36,537 bases of DNA from Lachnospiraceae bacterium (GCA_024682075.1 JAIKZQ010000023.1:1-36537); one strand, 5' to 3'. Numbered from the stretch's first letter, positions 25,656-34,546 are shown. Numbers and translations are program-made. Notes: generated from the letters alone by a model not told the origin.

Positions 25656-26768
25656 ATGAAAGTAGTATTGGATGGACTTACCAAAATATTCCCACCCAGA
25701 ACGGGAAAAGGGGACGGAGTGACGGCCGTGAAGGATTTCACGTTCGTGGTGCCTGACGGAACGCTTGTTGCTCTCCTGGGACCTTCGGGATGCGGAAAGA
25801 GTACCATGCTCAATATGATATGCGGTCTTGAAAAACCGACAAAGGGAACGATAAGTTTCGGAAATGATGATGTAACGGAACTGCCTTCCGAGCTCAGGGG
25901 CGTGGGAATGGTATTCCAGAATTACGCCCTTTATCCGCATATGACGGTATATGACAATATCATTTTCCCTCTCGGTAATCTCAAGGGAAAAGACAAGCTT
26001 ACGAAAGAACAGATGAAGGAGAGAGCGGACAAGGTTGCTTCTCTTGTTCAGATAGAGCAGCTGATGGCCAGAAAACCCCGTGAACTGTCGGGAGGCCAGC
26101 AGCAGAGAGTTGCGATTGCAAGAGCACTGGTCAAGACGCCGCGTCTTCTTTTGATGGACGAGCCTCTTTCCAATCTGGATGCCAGACTCAGGCTTCAGAC
26201 AAGAGAAGAGATCCGCCGTATCCAGAGAGAGACGGGAGTCACCACGATCTTTGTCACGCATGATCAGGAAGAGGCCATGAGCATTTCCGACATCATTGTC
26301 GTAATGAAAGACGGTGAGCTGCATCAGAGCGGAAAGCCTCAGGAGGTATACGACGATCCCAAGAATCTGTTCGTTGCCAAGTTCCTCGGCACTCCCGCGA
26401 TAAATGTATTTTCGGGAAAAGTAGAGAATGAAATGCTTTCTATCGGAAACGACAAAGTGCTTGAAGTAAAGGGCGTCAGAGACGGTGATGTGGTTGTCGG
26501 GATCAGGCCCGAGGGATTCGTATTTGATAATGAAGGATCATTCCACTGTGCACTGGACCGCATCGAAGTGATGGGAAGGGACATAAGCATAGTATCCAGG
26601 AATGAAGCCTGTGAGGCACCTGTAGTCAGATCGATAGTCGAATCCGGCGACAGACCCGAATTCGGATCCGACATGGTGAGCTTCAGATTAAAGCCTAACA
26701 AGGTACATCTTTTTGAACCGGAAACCGGAGAGAGAATACCCTTCGGAAAAATAAAGGTGAAGTATTGA
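25656..26768 (+). CDS. CUT1-type sugar ABC transporter ATPase (MalK/UgpC/MsmX-like)
   Basis: A 370-aa ABC ATPase. Walker A is GPSGCGKST (about 42-50), Q-loop 'VFQNYALYPHMTVYDNI', signature 'LSGGQQQRVAIARAL', Walker B 'LLLMDEPLSNLD', H-loop 'FVTHDQEEAM'. The 'ALYPHMTV' and 'LSNLDARLR' segments mark the MalK/UgpC group. The C-terminal 120 residues are the regulatory OB-type domain, with 'VVGIRPEGF'. GGAGA precedes ATG 25656. The stop overlaps the start of the FRG gene (TGATG). The sugar or sugar-phosphate carried cannot be told. Confidence 0.93.
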   Translation: MKVVLDGLTKIFPPRTGKGDGVTAVKDFTFVVPDGTLVALLGPSGCGKSTMLNMICGLEKPTKGTISFGNDDVTELPSELRGVGMVFQNYALYPHMTVYDNIIFPLGNLKGKDKLTKEQMKERADKVASLVQIEQLMARKPRELSGGQQQRVAIARALVKTPRLLLMDEPLSNLDARLRLQTREEIRRIQRETGVTTIFVTHDQEEAMSISDIIVVMKDGELHQSGKPQEVYDDPKNLFVAKFLGTPAINVFSGKVENEMLSIGNDKVLEVKGVRDGDVVVGIRPEGFVFDNEGSFHCALDRIEVMGRDISIVSRNEACEAPVVRSIVESGDRPEFGSDMVSFRLKPNKVHLFEPETGERIPFGKIKVKY

Positions 26769-27541
26769 TGGAAAAGGTGACATCATACAACGAGTTCTGT
26801 GAAGCCCTTGGCGGCCGCGGGGATGTGATCCTGTTCAGGGGGCAGCCTGTGAGTGATTTTGTCCTGATACCCTCGGGTCTCAGGGAGAATCATATCGCAA
26901 CTGCGGATGAGCAGATGTTCAGGTTCGTGGACGAGATGAAAATAGTCTTCGGATATGATGAACTTACCTGCATAGAGATCGCACAGCATTTCTCCCTTCC
27001 CACCCGGATGCTTGATTTCTCGTATTCTTATACCGTCGGGCTGTTCTTTGCATGCTTTGATGCCAAGGGAAGATACGGCGACTGTGACGGCAAAGTATAT
27101 GTGTTCAATAAGAGCAGATATGAATGGATCCTCAGAAAACTTCACAAGAACAGTGCGAATGTCGTGAGGAGCAATGAGTATCTGTACAAATGGCTGCAGC
27201 ACTACGTGGATAAAAGTGACACCAGGATGGGTGATGACGGACTGGACATGCCGATATTCGTGGAGGCTACCAGACAGTTCGACAGGCTCTATTCCCAGAG
27301 AGGACTATTCCTCTTGTGGGGCAAGGATGAGATGAGCCTTGAGAAGATCCTGAAAAAAGAAGGGATCGATGAAAAGGATGTTTTTGACACGATTGTCATT
27401 TCTTCCGAACATAAGAGCAAGATACTGCAGGAGCTCGCGGACAAACATATTTCCGAGGACTCACTTTTCATGAACGTGGGAAGGATCCGTGATCTTGTAA
27501 GCACCATCAAGTACGGCGCCCCCGGCGGAAAGGGAAACTGA
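26768..27541 (+). CDS. FRG domain-containing protein inside the sugar transporter operon
   Basis: A 257-aa soluble protein. The FRG domain covers about residues 5-110 with the naming triplet F23-R24-G25 in 'ILFRGQP', a helix with a conserved Gln-His (H74 in 'IAQHFSLPTR') and 'PTRMLDFS' (R80, D83). The biochemical role of the FRG domain is not known to me. FRG proteins usually occur alone or near mobile or defence genes. Here the ATG overlaps the ATPase stop, and the permease gene starts 3 bp after its TGA, so it is fully embedded in the transporter operon. The rest of the protein (about 110-257) is mixed helical with no transmembrane segment. Confidence 0.85.
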   Translation: MEKVTSYNEFCEALGGRGDVILFRGQPVSDFVLIPSGLRENHIATADEQMFRFVDEMKIVFGYDELTCIEIAQHFSLPTRMLDFSYSYTVGLFFACFDAKGRYGDCDGKVYVFNKSRYEWILRKLHKNSANVVRSNEYLYKWLQHYVDKSDTRMGDDGLDMPIFVEATRQFDRLYSQRGLFLLWGKDEMSLEKILKKEGIDEKDVFDTIVISSEHKSKILQELADKHISEDSLFMNVGRIRDLVSTIKYGAPGGKGN

Positions 27542-27543
27542 CG

Positions 27544-28440
27544 ATGATCGAAAAGAATAATATTAAAGCCTGGCTGTATCTGCTGCCTGCGCTTGCATTC
27601 ATGCTTTTGTTCCTGGTCTATCCTCTTGTGGATGTATTCATATATTCCGTGGAGGAAGGATATAATTTCGTGTCACAGAGATCATCCGGTCTCGGACTGT
27701 ATAATTTCTCATATGTCCTTCATGACACCTATTTTCTTCAGGCAGTGAAGAACACCTTCATAATGGTCATAATCACAGTGCCCATCTCTACCGGATTCGC
27801 ACTTCTGATCGCGCTTGCTCTTAATTCGATCAGGAAACTGCGCGAGCTCTTCCAGACGATCTATTTCCTTCCTTATGTGACGAACACTCTTGCCGTAGGA
27901 CTTGTTTTCATGGTCCTTTTCAAGAAAACGGCATATTCTGACGGACTGGTGAATCTGCTCATAACGTTTTTCGGAGGGGAGAGTGTCGACTTCATAGACG
28001 GTCCCTACTGGGCGAAGATGTTCGTGATGTGCTTCTATATCATATGGGTGGTGCTTCCTTTTAAGGTCCTTCTTCTTACAAGTGCCCTGGCGTCTGTGGA
28101 CAAGATGTATTACAACGCGGCAAAGGTCGACGGAACCGGTTCCTTCAGGGTGTTCGTAAGGATCACACTTCCGATGATATCCCCGACTATTTTCTATCTG
28201 GTGATCACCGGCTTTATCGGTGCATTCAAGGAGTATTCGGATGCAGTGGCTTTGTTCGGAACGGACCTTAATGCCGCGGGAATGAATACCATAGTGGGTT
28301 ATGTCTATGACATGCTCTATGGCGACAGCGGCGGGTATCCTTCTTTTGCCTCCGCTGCGGCGATAGTCCTCTTCGTCATAGTACTGACGATAACCTGCAT
28401 AAATCTGCTCGTGAGCAAAGAGCATGTCTATTACGCATAA
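27544..28440 (+). CDS. Sugar ABC transporter permease, MalF/UgpA type
   Basis: A 298-aa permease with six predicted transmembrane segments. The EAA cytoplasmic loop is 'YYNAAKVDGTGSFRVFVRITLPMISPT'-like, with AAKVDG and the trailing LP intact. 'AWLYLLPALAFMLLFLVYPL' is the usual CUT1 first helix. It forms the pore with the next gene product. Start ATG 27544 lies 3 bp after the FRG stop; no strong Shine-Dalgarno is obvious, so coupling to the FRG gene is likely. Confidence 0.93.
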   Translation: MIEKNNIKAWLYLLPALAFMLLFLVYPLVDVFIYSVEEGYNFVSQRSSGLGLYNFSYVLHDTYFLQAVKNTFIMVIITVPISTGFALLIALALNSIRKLRELFQTIYFLPYVTNTLAVGLVFMVLFKKTAYSDGLVNLLITFFGGESVDFIDGPYWAKMFVMCFYIIWVVLPFKVLLLTSALASVDKMYYNAAKVDGTGSFRVFVRITLPMISPTIFYLVITGFIGAFKEYSDAVALFGTDLNAAGMNTIVGYVYDMLYGDSGGYPSFASAAAIVLFVIVLTITCINLLVSKEHVYYA

Positions 28441-28449
28441 GGTATCAGC

Positions 28450-29325
28450 ATGGATAACAGTGTAAAGAACATAAAGGCCGAAAAGGCCGATAAAAGAAAA
28501 AAGATATTAAAGAACATCGTCGTGTACGGATTCCTCGGCGCCTGGGGACTGATGGTCCTGTTTCCTTTTTACTGGATGGTGCTGACATCCTTTAAGAGCT
28601 ATGCCTCGTACAACGGAGAGAAGATCCCGAGATTCTATGTCACGGATCCCACGTTTTCCAATTTCACGAATGCATTTTCCCAGGTGCCTCTGGGAAGATA
28701 TCTGCTCAATACTTTTATCTTCACGATCGTGACCACAACAGTCATGGTCGTGGTCGTGACGCTTGCGGCTTTTGCGTTTTCGAGACTTGAGTTCAAGGGC
28801 AAGAATCTGCTCTTTACGATCTTTTTGTCAATGATGATGATCCCGAGCGAACTTATCGTGATAACGAATTTCGTCACTATCACCAATGCCGACATGAGGA
28901 ACACATTCTCCGGACTGATTCTTCCTTCCGTCATGAGCGTGTTCTATGTATATCTTCTCAGGGAGAATTTCTCACAGGTTCCGGATCAGCTGTATTATGC
29001 AGCCAAGGTCGACGGAACGAGCGATCTTAAATATCTGCTCCGGGTCATGCTTCCCATATGCAGGCCCACGGTCGTGACGATCATCATACTGAAGGTGATA
29101 GAGTGCTGGAACTCATATGTGTGGCCCAGGCTCATCACCGATGACAAGAACTATTTCCTCGTATCTAACGGAATACAGGAGATAAGACAGAACGGTTTCG
29201 GAAGGGAGAACATACCGGCAATGATGGCGGCCGTGGTGGTCATATCACTTCCGCTGATAATACTGTTCCTGATCTTCAGACGTCAGATCATGGCCGGTGT
29301 TTCGAGAGGTGGTTCAAAGGGATGA
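28450..29325 (+). CDS. Sugar ABC transporter permease, MalG/UgpE type
   Basis: A 291-aa permease with six predicted transmembrane segments and an EAA loop, 'YYAAKVDGTSDLKYLLRVMLP'-like. 'PFYWMVLTSFKS' near residues 38-50 is the standard MalG/UgpE opening. It is the second pore subunit. Its TGA overlaps the ATG of the solute-binding protein gene. Confidence 0.93.
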   Translation: MDNSVKNIKAEKADKRKKILKNIVVYGFLGAWGLMVLFPFYWMVLTSFKSYASYNGEKIPRFYVTDPTFSNFTNAFSQVPLGRYLLNTFIFTIVTTTVMVVVVTLAAFAFSRLEFKGKNLLFTIFLSMMMIPSELIVITNFVTITNADMRNTFSGLILPSVMSVFYVYLLRENFSQVPDQLYYAAKVDGTSDLKYLLRVMLPICRPTVVTIIILKVIECWNSYVWPRLITDDKNYFLVSNGIQEIRQNGFGRENIPAMMAAVVVISLPLIILFLIFRRQIMAGVSRGGSKG

Positions 29326-30929
29326 TGAAACTGGTTATAAAAAAGTTCATATGCTTCGCATCACTTGCACTCACCCTGTGCATGCTTTCGGCCTGTCACG
29401 GCTCTGATCCGCGTTCCGATTTTGAAATGCCGGATCATTTTGACGACAGCCGTGAAATGGAAATAGTGTTCTGGGCCAAGAACGATACCAACAAGACACA
29501 GGTACAGGTATACGAAAGATGCGTTGAAGAATTTGAGGCACTGTATCCCAATATCCATGTGAACCTCAAGCTTTATACGGACTACTCCGCCATATATAAC
29601 GATGTGATCACGAACATCTCGACGGATACCACGCCCAATGTCTGCATCACATACCCCGACCACATTGCAACATACATGACCGGAGCCGGGGAGATAGTGT
29701 TCCTCGATGATGTGATAAATGATCCCAGATACGGGCTCGGAGGAAGCGAGCTGAGATTTGACGGTCCGACTGCCGGGGAGATCGTTCCCAGATACCTGGA
29801 TGAACTTAAACTCAGAGGACATCTGATGGGACTTCCTTTCATGAGATCTTCGGAGGCTCTTTACATCAACAAGACCTATGTTGAAGCCATGGGCTATGAG
29901 ATACCCGATGTTCCTACCTGGGACTGGGTGTGGGAAGTATCCGAGGCGGCACTTGCAATGAATGATGACGGAACCTATGCGGTCAACGGTCAGGATGTGA
30001 TGATCCCCTTCATTTATAAATCTACCGATAACATGCTGATAACAATGCTTCAGCAGTCGGGCGCCGGATATTCCGATGAAGGCGGCAATATCCTCATCTT
30101 CAATGACATGACCGGAAGAATACTGAAGGAGATTGCTTCCCACGGACAGACAAGGGCGTTCTCCACGTTCAAGATATCCAGTTATCCCGGCAACTTTATG
30201 AATGCGGGACAGTGCATTCTCGCAGTGGATTCCACGGCGGGAGCCACATGGATCGGATCGGAAGCTCCTCTTTCCGACATTCACGAGAGCAAGAAGGTAG
30301 AGTTTGAGACGGTTGTACGTCCGGTTCCCCAATATGATGCCGGAAATGTCCAAATGATCTCGCAGGGACCTTCCATCTGCATTTTCAATAAAGATGACCC
30401 TCAGGAGGTGCTGGCAAGCTGGCTGTTCGCACAGTTCCTTCTTACCAATGAGGTTCAGGAGAGCTATTCCGAGACCGAAGGATACGTTCCCGTCACTCTC
30501 AAGGCGCAGAACGATCCCGCATATCTGGAGTATCTTTCACTTGCGGGAACTGACACGGGGCTTCATTATCAGGTGAAGATCGATTGTGTGAAAATGATCA
30601 TTGAAAACACCGATAACACTTTCATCACTCCCGTGTTCAATGGCTCGGCATCTCTCAGAAATGCTGCCGGACAGATGGTGGAAAACTGTGTCAAGACCGT
30701 CAGGAGAGGCGGAACCGTTGATGATGCATATCTTGAAAGCATGTACAGTGATGTGTCGCAGATGTACAGACTGGGTGAACAGAAGATCAGCACCGGAAGC
30801 AAGGATCTGGGTCCGTTGCCCTTAACTGCGGTGATCCTTCTCAGCTGTATCGGGATCGCCTGGCTCTGTATGGGGATTTATGTTGTCAAAAATTACCAAA
30901 TGAGGTACAATTCAAATCGGTCAAAATGA
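29322..30929 (+). CDS. Sugar ABC transporter solute-binding lipoprotein with C-terminal transmembrane helix
   Basis: A 535-aa UgpB/MalE-like binding protein (cluster 1). A signal peptide ends in an LSAC lipobox (Cys25). The mature part has 'EIVFWAKNDTNKTQ', 'FEALYPNIHVNLKLY' and 'TWDWVWEVSEAAL', typical of carbohydrate-binding proteins. Unusually, residues about 503-525 form a hydrophobic helix followed by a short basic tail, so the protein may be anchored at both ends. ATG 29322 overlaps the permease stop; ATG 29325, one codon later, is equally possible. It stands last in the operon, the reverse of the common binding-protein-first order. Confidence 0.88.
   Translation: MMKLVIKKFICFASLALTLCMLSACHGSDPRSDFEMPDHFDDSREMEIVFWAKNDTNKTQVQVYERCVEEFEALYPNIHVNLKLYTDYSAIYNDVITNISTDTTPNVCITYPDHIATYMTGAGEIVFLDDVINDPRYGLGGSELRFDGPTAGEIVPRYLDELKLRGHLMGLPFMRSSEALYINKTYVEAMGYEIPDVPTWDWVWEVSEAALAMNDDGTYAVNGQDVMIPFIYKSTDNMLITMLQQSGAGYSDEGGNILIFNDMTGRILKEIASHGQTRAFSTFKISSYPGNFMNAGQCILAVDSTAGATWIGSEAPLSDIHESKKVEFETVVRPVPQYDAGNVQMISQGPSICIFNKDDPQEVLASWLFAQFLLTNEVQESYSETEGYVPVTLKAQNDPAYLEYLSLAGTDTGLHYQVKIDCVKMIIENTDNTFITPVFNGSASLRNAAGQMVENCVKTVRRGGTVDDAYLESMYSDVSQMYRLGEQKISTGSKDLGPLPLTAVILLSCIGIAWLCMGIYVVKNYQMRYNSNRSK
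30883..30911 (+). promoter_or_regulatory. Promoter for the acidic lipoprotein gene, inside the end of the solute-binding gene
   Basis: TTGTCA (30883-30888), 17-bp spacer, TACAAT (30906-30911): five of six consensus bases in each box. Start site near 30918, leader about 83 nt. Confidence 0.65.
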
Positions 30930-30958
30930 CCAAAAAGGTCTGCCTGCCCCAGCGGACC
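30919..30958 (+). promoter_or_regulatory. Palindrome at the start site plus leader hairpin
   Basis: A perfect inverted repeat, GGTCA-AAA-TGACC (30919-30931), begins at the predicted +1 and also holds the stop of the upstream gene. A second, GGTCTGC (30937-30943) with GCGGACC (30952-30958), forms a 7-bp stem with one wobble pair and no T-run. The first could be an operator, the second an mRNA hairpin. Confidence 0.4.
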
Positions 30959-31000
30959 GGGTTAACGAGGAGAAATAGGGGCAATGTTTAGGAGGATATT

Positions 31001-31864
31001 ATGAAAAAATTATCAGCAATCGCTCTCGCAGCAGCTCTCATGCTGTCCATGACTGCTTGCGGAAGCACATCGGATGCTAACACCCCTGCATCTGATGCCA
31101 CCGTAGTCGAAACCCCTGCAGATGATACCGCAGCCGTTACCGACGAAATTGTAACCGAAGGAAACGATGACGCAGCTCAGACCACCGATGCTGAGACTGA
31201 TGCAGACGCTGACGCAGAAGGCGTAATGAGTTATGCCGACTTTGCAGCAGCTGCAGTTGACACCGAAGTCACCATCATCACCTATGTTCAGGACAAGCAG
31301 GGATGGTGGGAGAATGAAGGCGTTGGAAATGCAACCTTCTATACCCAGGATCAGGACGGAGCTTATTTCCTTTACAACATGCCTTGCTCTCAGGAAGATT
31401 ATGATCTCATGGTTCCCGGAACCAGGATCAAGGTTACCGGTTACAAGGCTGAGTGGTCAGGCGAAGTAGAGATCGTTGATGCTACTTACGAGATCCTTGG
31501 CGGAGATACTTTTGTTGCAACCGCTCAGGATCTTACCGACAAGATCTCAGACAATGACGCTCTTGCAGCACACATGAATCAGTATGTAACCTTTACCGGA
31601 CTTACCGTTGCCGACAGAGATGGCGCAGCTTTCACCTACGGATGGGACGGATCCAGAAGCCAGGGAGATGACATCTACTTCAATCTCGCTGATGCTGAGG
31701 GAAATGTCTACACCTTCGTTGTTGAGTCTTATCTCAGAGGCGCAGATACCGATGTCTACAAGGCTGTAGAGGCATTTAACGTTGGAGACACCGTTGATAT
31801 CACCGGTTTCATGTATTGGTATGAGGGACCTCAGGTTCACGTTACTATCGCTACCGTAAAGTAA
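31001..31864 (+). CDS. Acidic surface lipoprotein with two OB-fold-like repeats
   Basis: A 287-aa lipoprotein: signal peptide and MTAC lipobox (Cys20), then a low-complexity spacer (about 21-75) rich in Thr, Asp, Ala and Glu, then two related beta-rich halves (about 76-165 and 166-287). Each half has a 'vtiitYVQ' or 'VTFTGLTV' strand and a terminal 'GTRIKVTGY' or 'GDTVDITGF' segment, a pattern of OB-fold nucleic-acid/oligosaccharide-binding-like domains. The function is unknown. AGGAGG precedes the ATG. It has its own promoter and terminator and the biased codon use of an abundant protein. Confidence 0.75.
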   Translation: MKKLSAIALAAALMLSMTACGSTSDANTPASDATVVETPADDTAAVTDEIVTEGNDDAAQTTDAETDADADAEGVMSYADFAAAAVDTEVTIITYVQDKQGWWENEGVGNATFYTQDQDGAYFLYNMPCSQEDYDLMVPGTRIKVTGYKAEWSGEVEIVDATYEILGGDTFVATAQDLTDKISDNDALAAHMNQYVTFTGLTVADRDGAAFTYGWDGSRSQGDDIYFNLADAEGNVYTFVVESYLRGADTDVYKAVEAFNVGDTVDITGFMYWYEGPQVHVTIATVK

Positions 31865-31881
31865 TTTAAGTTGTATCCAGA

Positions 31882-31912
31882 AGGGCCGGCATGTGATGTG
31901 CCGGCCTTTTTT
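31882..31912 (+). terminator. Rho-independent terminator after the lipoprotein gene
   Basis: An 8-bp stem, GGCCGGCA (31884-31891) with TGCCGGCC (31899-31906), followed by six T. A-T pairs extend the base of the stem. Confidence 0.92.
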
Positions 31913-31928
31913 ACAAGAGAGGGTTCAT

Positions 31929-32891
31929 ATGAAGATAGTTATTCTGGAAAGAAACAGTGTGGGACCTGACATAAGCGTTGATATCCTTAAAGAACTCGGG
32001 GATGTCACTGCATATCCCAATACCGTAAGCGTTGAAGAAGTAAGGGAGAGGACTTCGGAAGCGGACATTGTGGTTGCTAATAAAAGTCCTATCAACGAGG
32101 CTTCATTAAGCGGATCTCCAAATGTAAAGCTGGTGTGTGAATTTGCCACCGGGTATGATAACTGTGATCTTGAATACCTTAAGAGCAGAGGGATTCCTGT
32201 CTGCAACGTTGTGGGATATTCCACCGATATGGTGGCACAGCATACCTTTACTCTTGCCCTTGCCGTTTCCCAGAAGCTGTCCTATTATGATGATTATGTG
32301 AAGTCCGGTAAGTACAGTGCGCAGGACAGGTTTTCCAATTTTGACATTCCGTTCGGTGAACTGTCGGGTAAGACCTGGGGTATTGTGGGAATGGGAAACA
32401 TCGGAAGAAAGGTTGCCCAGATCGCTACGGCCTTCGGATGCAAGGTGATCTTCACATCCGTTACCGGAAACAGCACCGTTACGGAATATGAGCGGGTAAG
32501 CAAGGATGAACTTCTTCAAAGAAGCGATTATCTCTCACTTCACTGTCCCTTAAGCGACATTACAAGAAACTATATTGATGCCGACGCACTCAGGAAGATG
32601 AAGAATACCGCATACCTCATCAACGTAGCCAGGGGCAGGGTGGTGAATAATACCGATCTCTACAATGCCCTTGAAGCAGGAGAGATCGCGGGTGCGGGAC
32701 TTGATGTTCTTGAGGACGAACCTTTAAGACTTACCAATCCTTTGAGTAAGATCAAGGATTCACAGAAACTGATAATCACTCCTCATCTTGCCTGGGGTTC
32801 CGTTGAAGCCAGGGAAAGATGTGTATTGGGAGTTTATGATAATATAAAAGCATTCCTGGAGGGAAACCCGATCCACGTGGTAAATGCGTGA
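31929..32891 (+). CDS. D-isomer-specific 2-hydroxyacid dehydrogenase
   Basis: A 320-aa NAD(P)-dependent oxidoreductase that interconverts D-2-hydroxyacids and 2-oxoacids. The Rossmann loop is 'GIVGMGNIG' (G154, G156, G159) and the catalytic triad is R235 ('NVARG'), E264 ('LEDEP') and H286 ('ITPHLAWG'). The overall pattern is nearest to glycerate/hydroxypyruvate reductase-like members; the substrate is not certain. ATG 31929 follows GAGAGGG. A longer reading from 31893 would start inside the terminator hairpin and is rejected. It precedes the GtrA and murG genes in the same direction with a 36-bp gap. Confidence 0.92.
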   Translation: MKIVILERNSVGPDISVDILKELGDVTAYPNTVSVEEVRERTSEADIVVANKSPINEASLSGSPNVKLVCEFATGYDNCDLEYLKSRGIPVCNVVGYSTDMVAQHTFTLALAVSQKLSYYDDYVKSGKYSAQDRFSNFDIPFGELSGKTWGIVGMGNIGRKVAQIATAFGCKVIFTSVTGNSTVTEYERVSKDELLQRSDYLSLHCPLSDITRNYIDADALRKMKNTAYLINVARGRVVNNTDLYNALEAGEIAGAGLDVLEDEPLRLTNPLSKIKDSQKLIITPHLAWGSVEARERCVLGVYDNIKAFLEGNPIHVVNA

Positions 32892-32927
32892 GATGAGAGT
32901 GAACCTGACTGAAAGGCAGATTTTCAG

Positions 32928-33473
32928 ATGTCAGATGTAAATATGAAAGATAATATGGAGAGCGCCGAAGAAGCGGTCATTGTCAGTGAACCTGCAAGAA
33001 GGCGGACTCTTGAAGACAAATTCAGGGACTGGCTTGAGTGGTGGCCCTGGGCTCATAAGATCTTCTGCAAATATGAAGAGATACTGGTCTATCTCGTGGT
33101 CGGTGTTCTGACCACCATTGTATCGTGGGTCGCATATGGCGTATGCACGCTGTTCATGGAAGTAGAGGGATCGGAATATGCCGTCAATAATGCGATAGCT
33201 AACACGATATCATGGATCGCAGGCGTGCTGTTTGCATATCCCCTTAACAGAAGCTGGGTGTTCAGAAGCACAAATCCGAAGGTCCTGAAAGAATTTCTCG
33301 GATTTGCCGCATCCAGGCTTTCAACCTGGTTCATGGATCTTGCGATCATGTATGTGACCGTCAACATCATCGGCATGGATAAGTGGATCGCCAAGATCTT
33401 CATCTCGGCGGTGATCGTTACCATTGCAAATTACGTTTTCAGCAAACTTTTGATATTTAAGAAAAAGAAGTGA
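32928..33473 (+). CDS. GtrA family membrane protein
   Basis: A 181-aa protein with a charged N-terminus of about 50 residues, then four predicted transmembrane helices (about 58-80, 90-110, 124-144, 150-172). 'YLVVGVLTTIVSWVAYGV' and 'WVFRSTNPKVLKEFLGF' are typical of the GtrA family, whose members are thought to move undecaprenyl-phosphate-linked sugars across the membrane for glycosylation of O-antigen, teichoic acid or arabinogalactan. Its stop is directly followed by murG, which also uses a polyprenyl-linked substrate. Confidence 0.9.
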   Translation: MSDVNMKDNMESAEEAVIVSEPARRRTLEDKFRDWLEWWPWAHKIFCKYEEILVYLVVGVLTTIVSWVAYGVCTLFMEVEGSEYAVNNAIANTISWIAGVLFAYPLNRSWVFRSTNPKVLKEFLGFAASRLSTWFMDLAIMYVTVNIIGMDKWIAKIFISAVIVTIANYVFSKLLIFKKKK

Positions 33474-33478
33474 CGGAC

Positions 33479-34546
33479 ATGAAGAAAATCGTTATGACAG
33501 GCGGAGGAACCGCCGGACATGTCACACCCAACATCGCACTCATGCCTTCGCTGAAGGATGCCGGCTTTGAGATCTATTACATCGGTTCATATGAAGGCAT
33601 GGAGAAGGGACTCATAGAGAATATCGGAGTTCCTTATTACGGAGTATCCACCGGGAAACTCCGCAGATACATGGATGTGAGAAATCTAACGGACCCTTTC
33701 AGAGTGATGAAGGGAATACGCGAGGCCAAGAAAGTGCTGAAGGAGATTGGCCCCGATGTTGTCTTTTCAAAGGGAGGATTTGTGAGCGTGCCCGTCGTGA
33801 AGGCAGCCGCTGCTCTTAAGATCCCGGTGATAGTTCATGAATCGGACTATACTCCCGGACTTGCAAACAAGCTCTGTTTTCCTTCTGCCAAATATGTATG
33901 CTGTGATTTCCCCGAGACGATGGAGATGCTCCCCGAGGGAAAAGGAATGCTGACGGGATCGCCCGTGAGAAAAGAACTGCTTTCCGGCGATCCTGAAAAG
34001 GGCCGCAGCATGTGCGGTTTTGACAACGAGAAGCCCGTGCTGATGGTGATAGGCGGAAGCCAAGGTGCAGCTGCGGTCAATCAGGCCATAAGGGATGCAC
34101 TTCCGAAATTGCTGGGAAAGTTCTATGTCGTGCATCTGTGCGGCAAGGATAAGATGGACAATCTTCTTCTCACCAGGGAGGGCTATAAGCAGTTTGAATA
34201 CGTGACCGACGGTCTTGCAGATCTGTTTGCAATGGCGGACATAGTGGTCTCAAGGGCAGGCGCCAATGCGATATTTGAGCTTCTGACACTTAGGAAGCCC
34301 AATATTCTCATCCCTCTTCCCGGCGGACGCGGAGACCAGATCCTGAATGCGGAATCTTTCCAGCAGCAGGGGTATTCCGTGATGATAGACCAGGATGACC
34401 TGTCGACATCATATCTGTTCAATAAGATAAATGATCTGTACGCGAATCGCGCGGGATATATAAAGACAATGTCTGCAAGTGAGCAGAACGATGCGATCGG
34501 CATAATAACCGATCTGCTTGTAAAGACTGCATCAAAAGAAGGTTGA
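33479..34546 (+). CDS. murG: MurG, UDP-GlcNAc:lipid I GlcNAc transferase
   Basis: A 355-aa GT-B glycosyltransferase that converts lipid I to lipid II at the cytoplasmic membrane face. The N-terminal G-loop is 'GGGTAGHVTPN' (residues 8-18), the second 'FSKGGFVSVPVV', the third 'IGGSQGAAAVNQ', and the UDP-GlcNAc site is in 'RAGANAIFELL' and 'PLPGGRGDQILNAESF', a form common in clostridia. It stands outside a dcw cluster, as often seen in Lachnospiraceae. ATG 33479 is chosen; a GTG at 33470 overlapping the GtrA stop by 4 bp is possible. It converges on the amidase gene with a 13-bp gap and no clear terminator. Confidence 0.93.
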   Translation: MKKIVMTGGGTAGHVTPNIALMPSLKDAGFEIYYIGSYEGMEKGLIENIGVPYYGVSTGKLRRYMDVRNLTDPFRVMKGIREAKKVLKEIGPDVVFSKGGFVSVPVVKAAAALKIPVIVHESDYTPGLANKLCFPSAKYVCCDFPETMEMLPEGKGMLTGSPVRKELLSGDPEKGRSMCGFDNEKPVLMVIGGSQGAAAVNQAIRDALPKLLGKFYVVHLCGKDKMDNLLLTREGYKQFEYVTDGLADLFAMADIVVSRAGANAIFELLTLRKPNILIPLPGGRGDQILNAESFQQQGYSVMIDQDDLSTSYLFNKINDLYANRAGYIKTMSASEQNDAIGIITDLLVKTASKEG

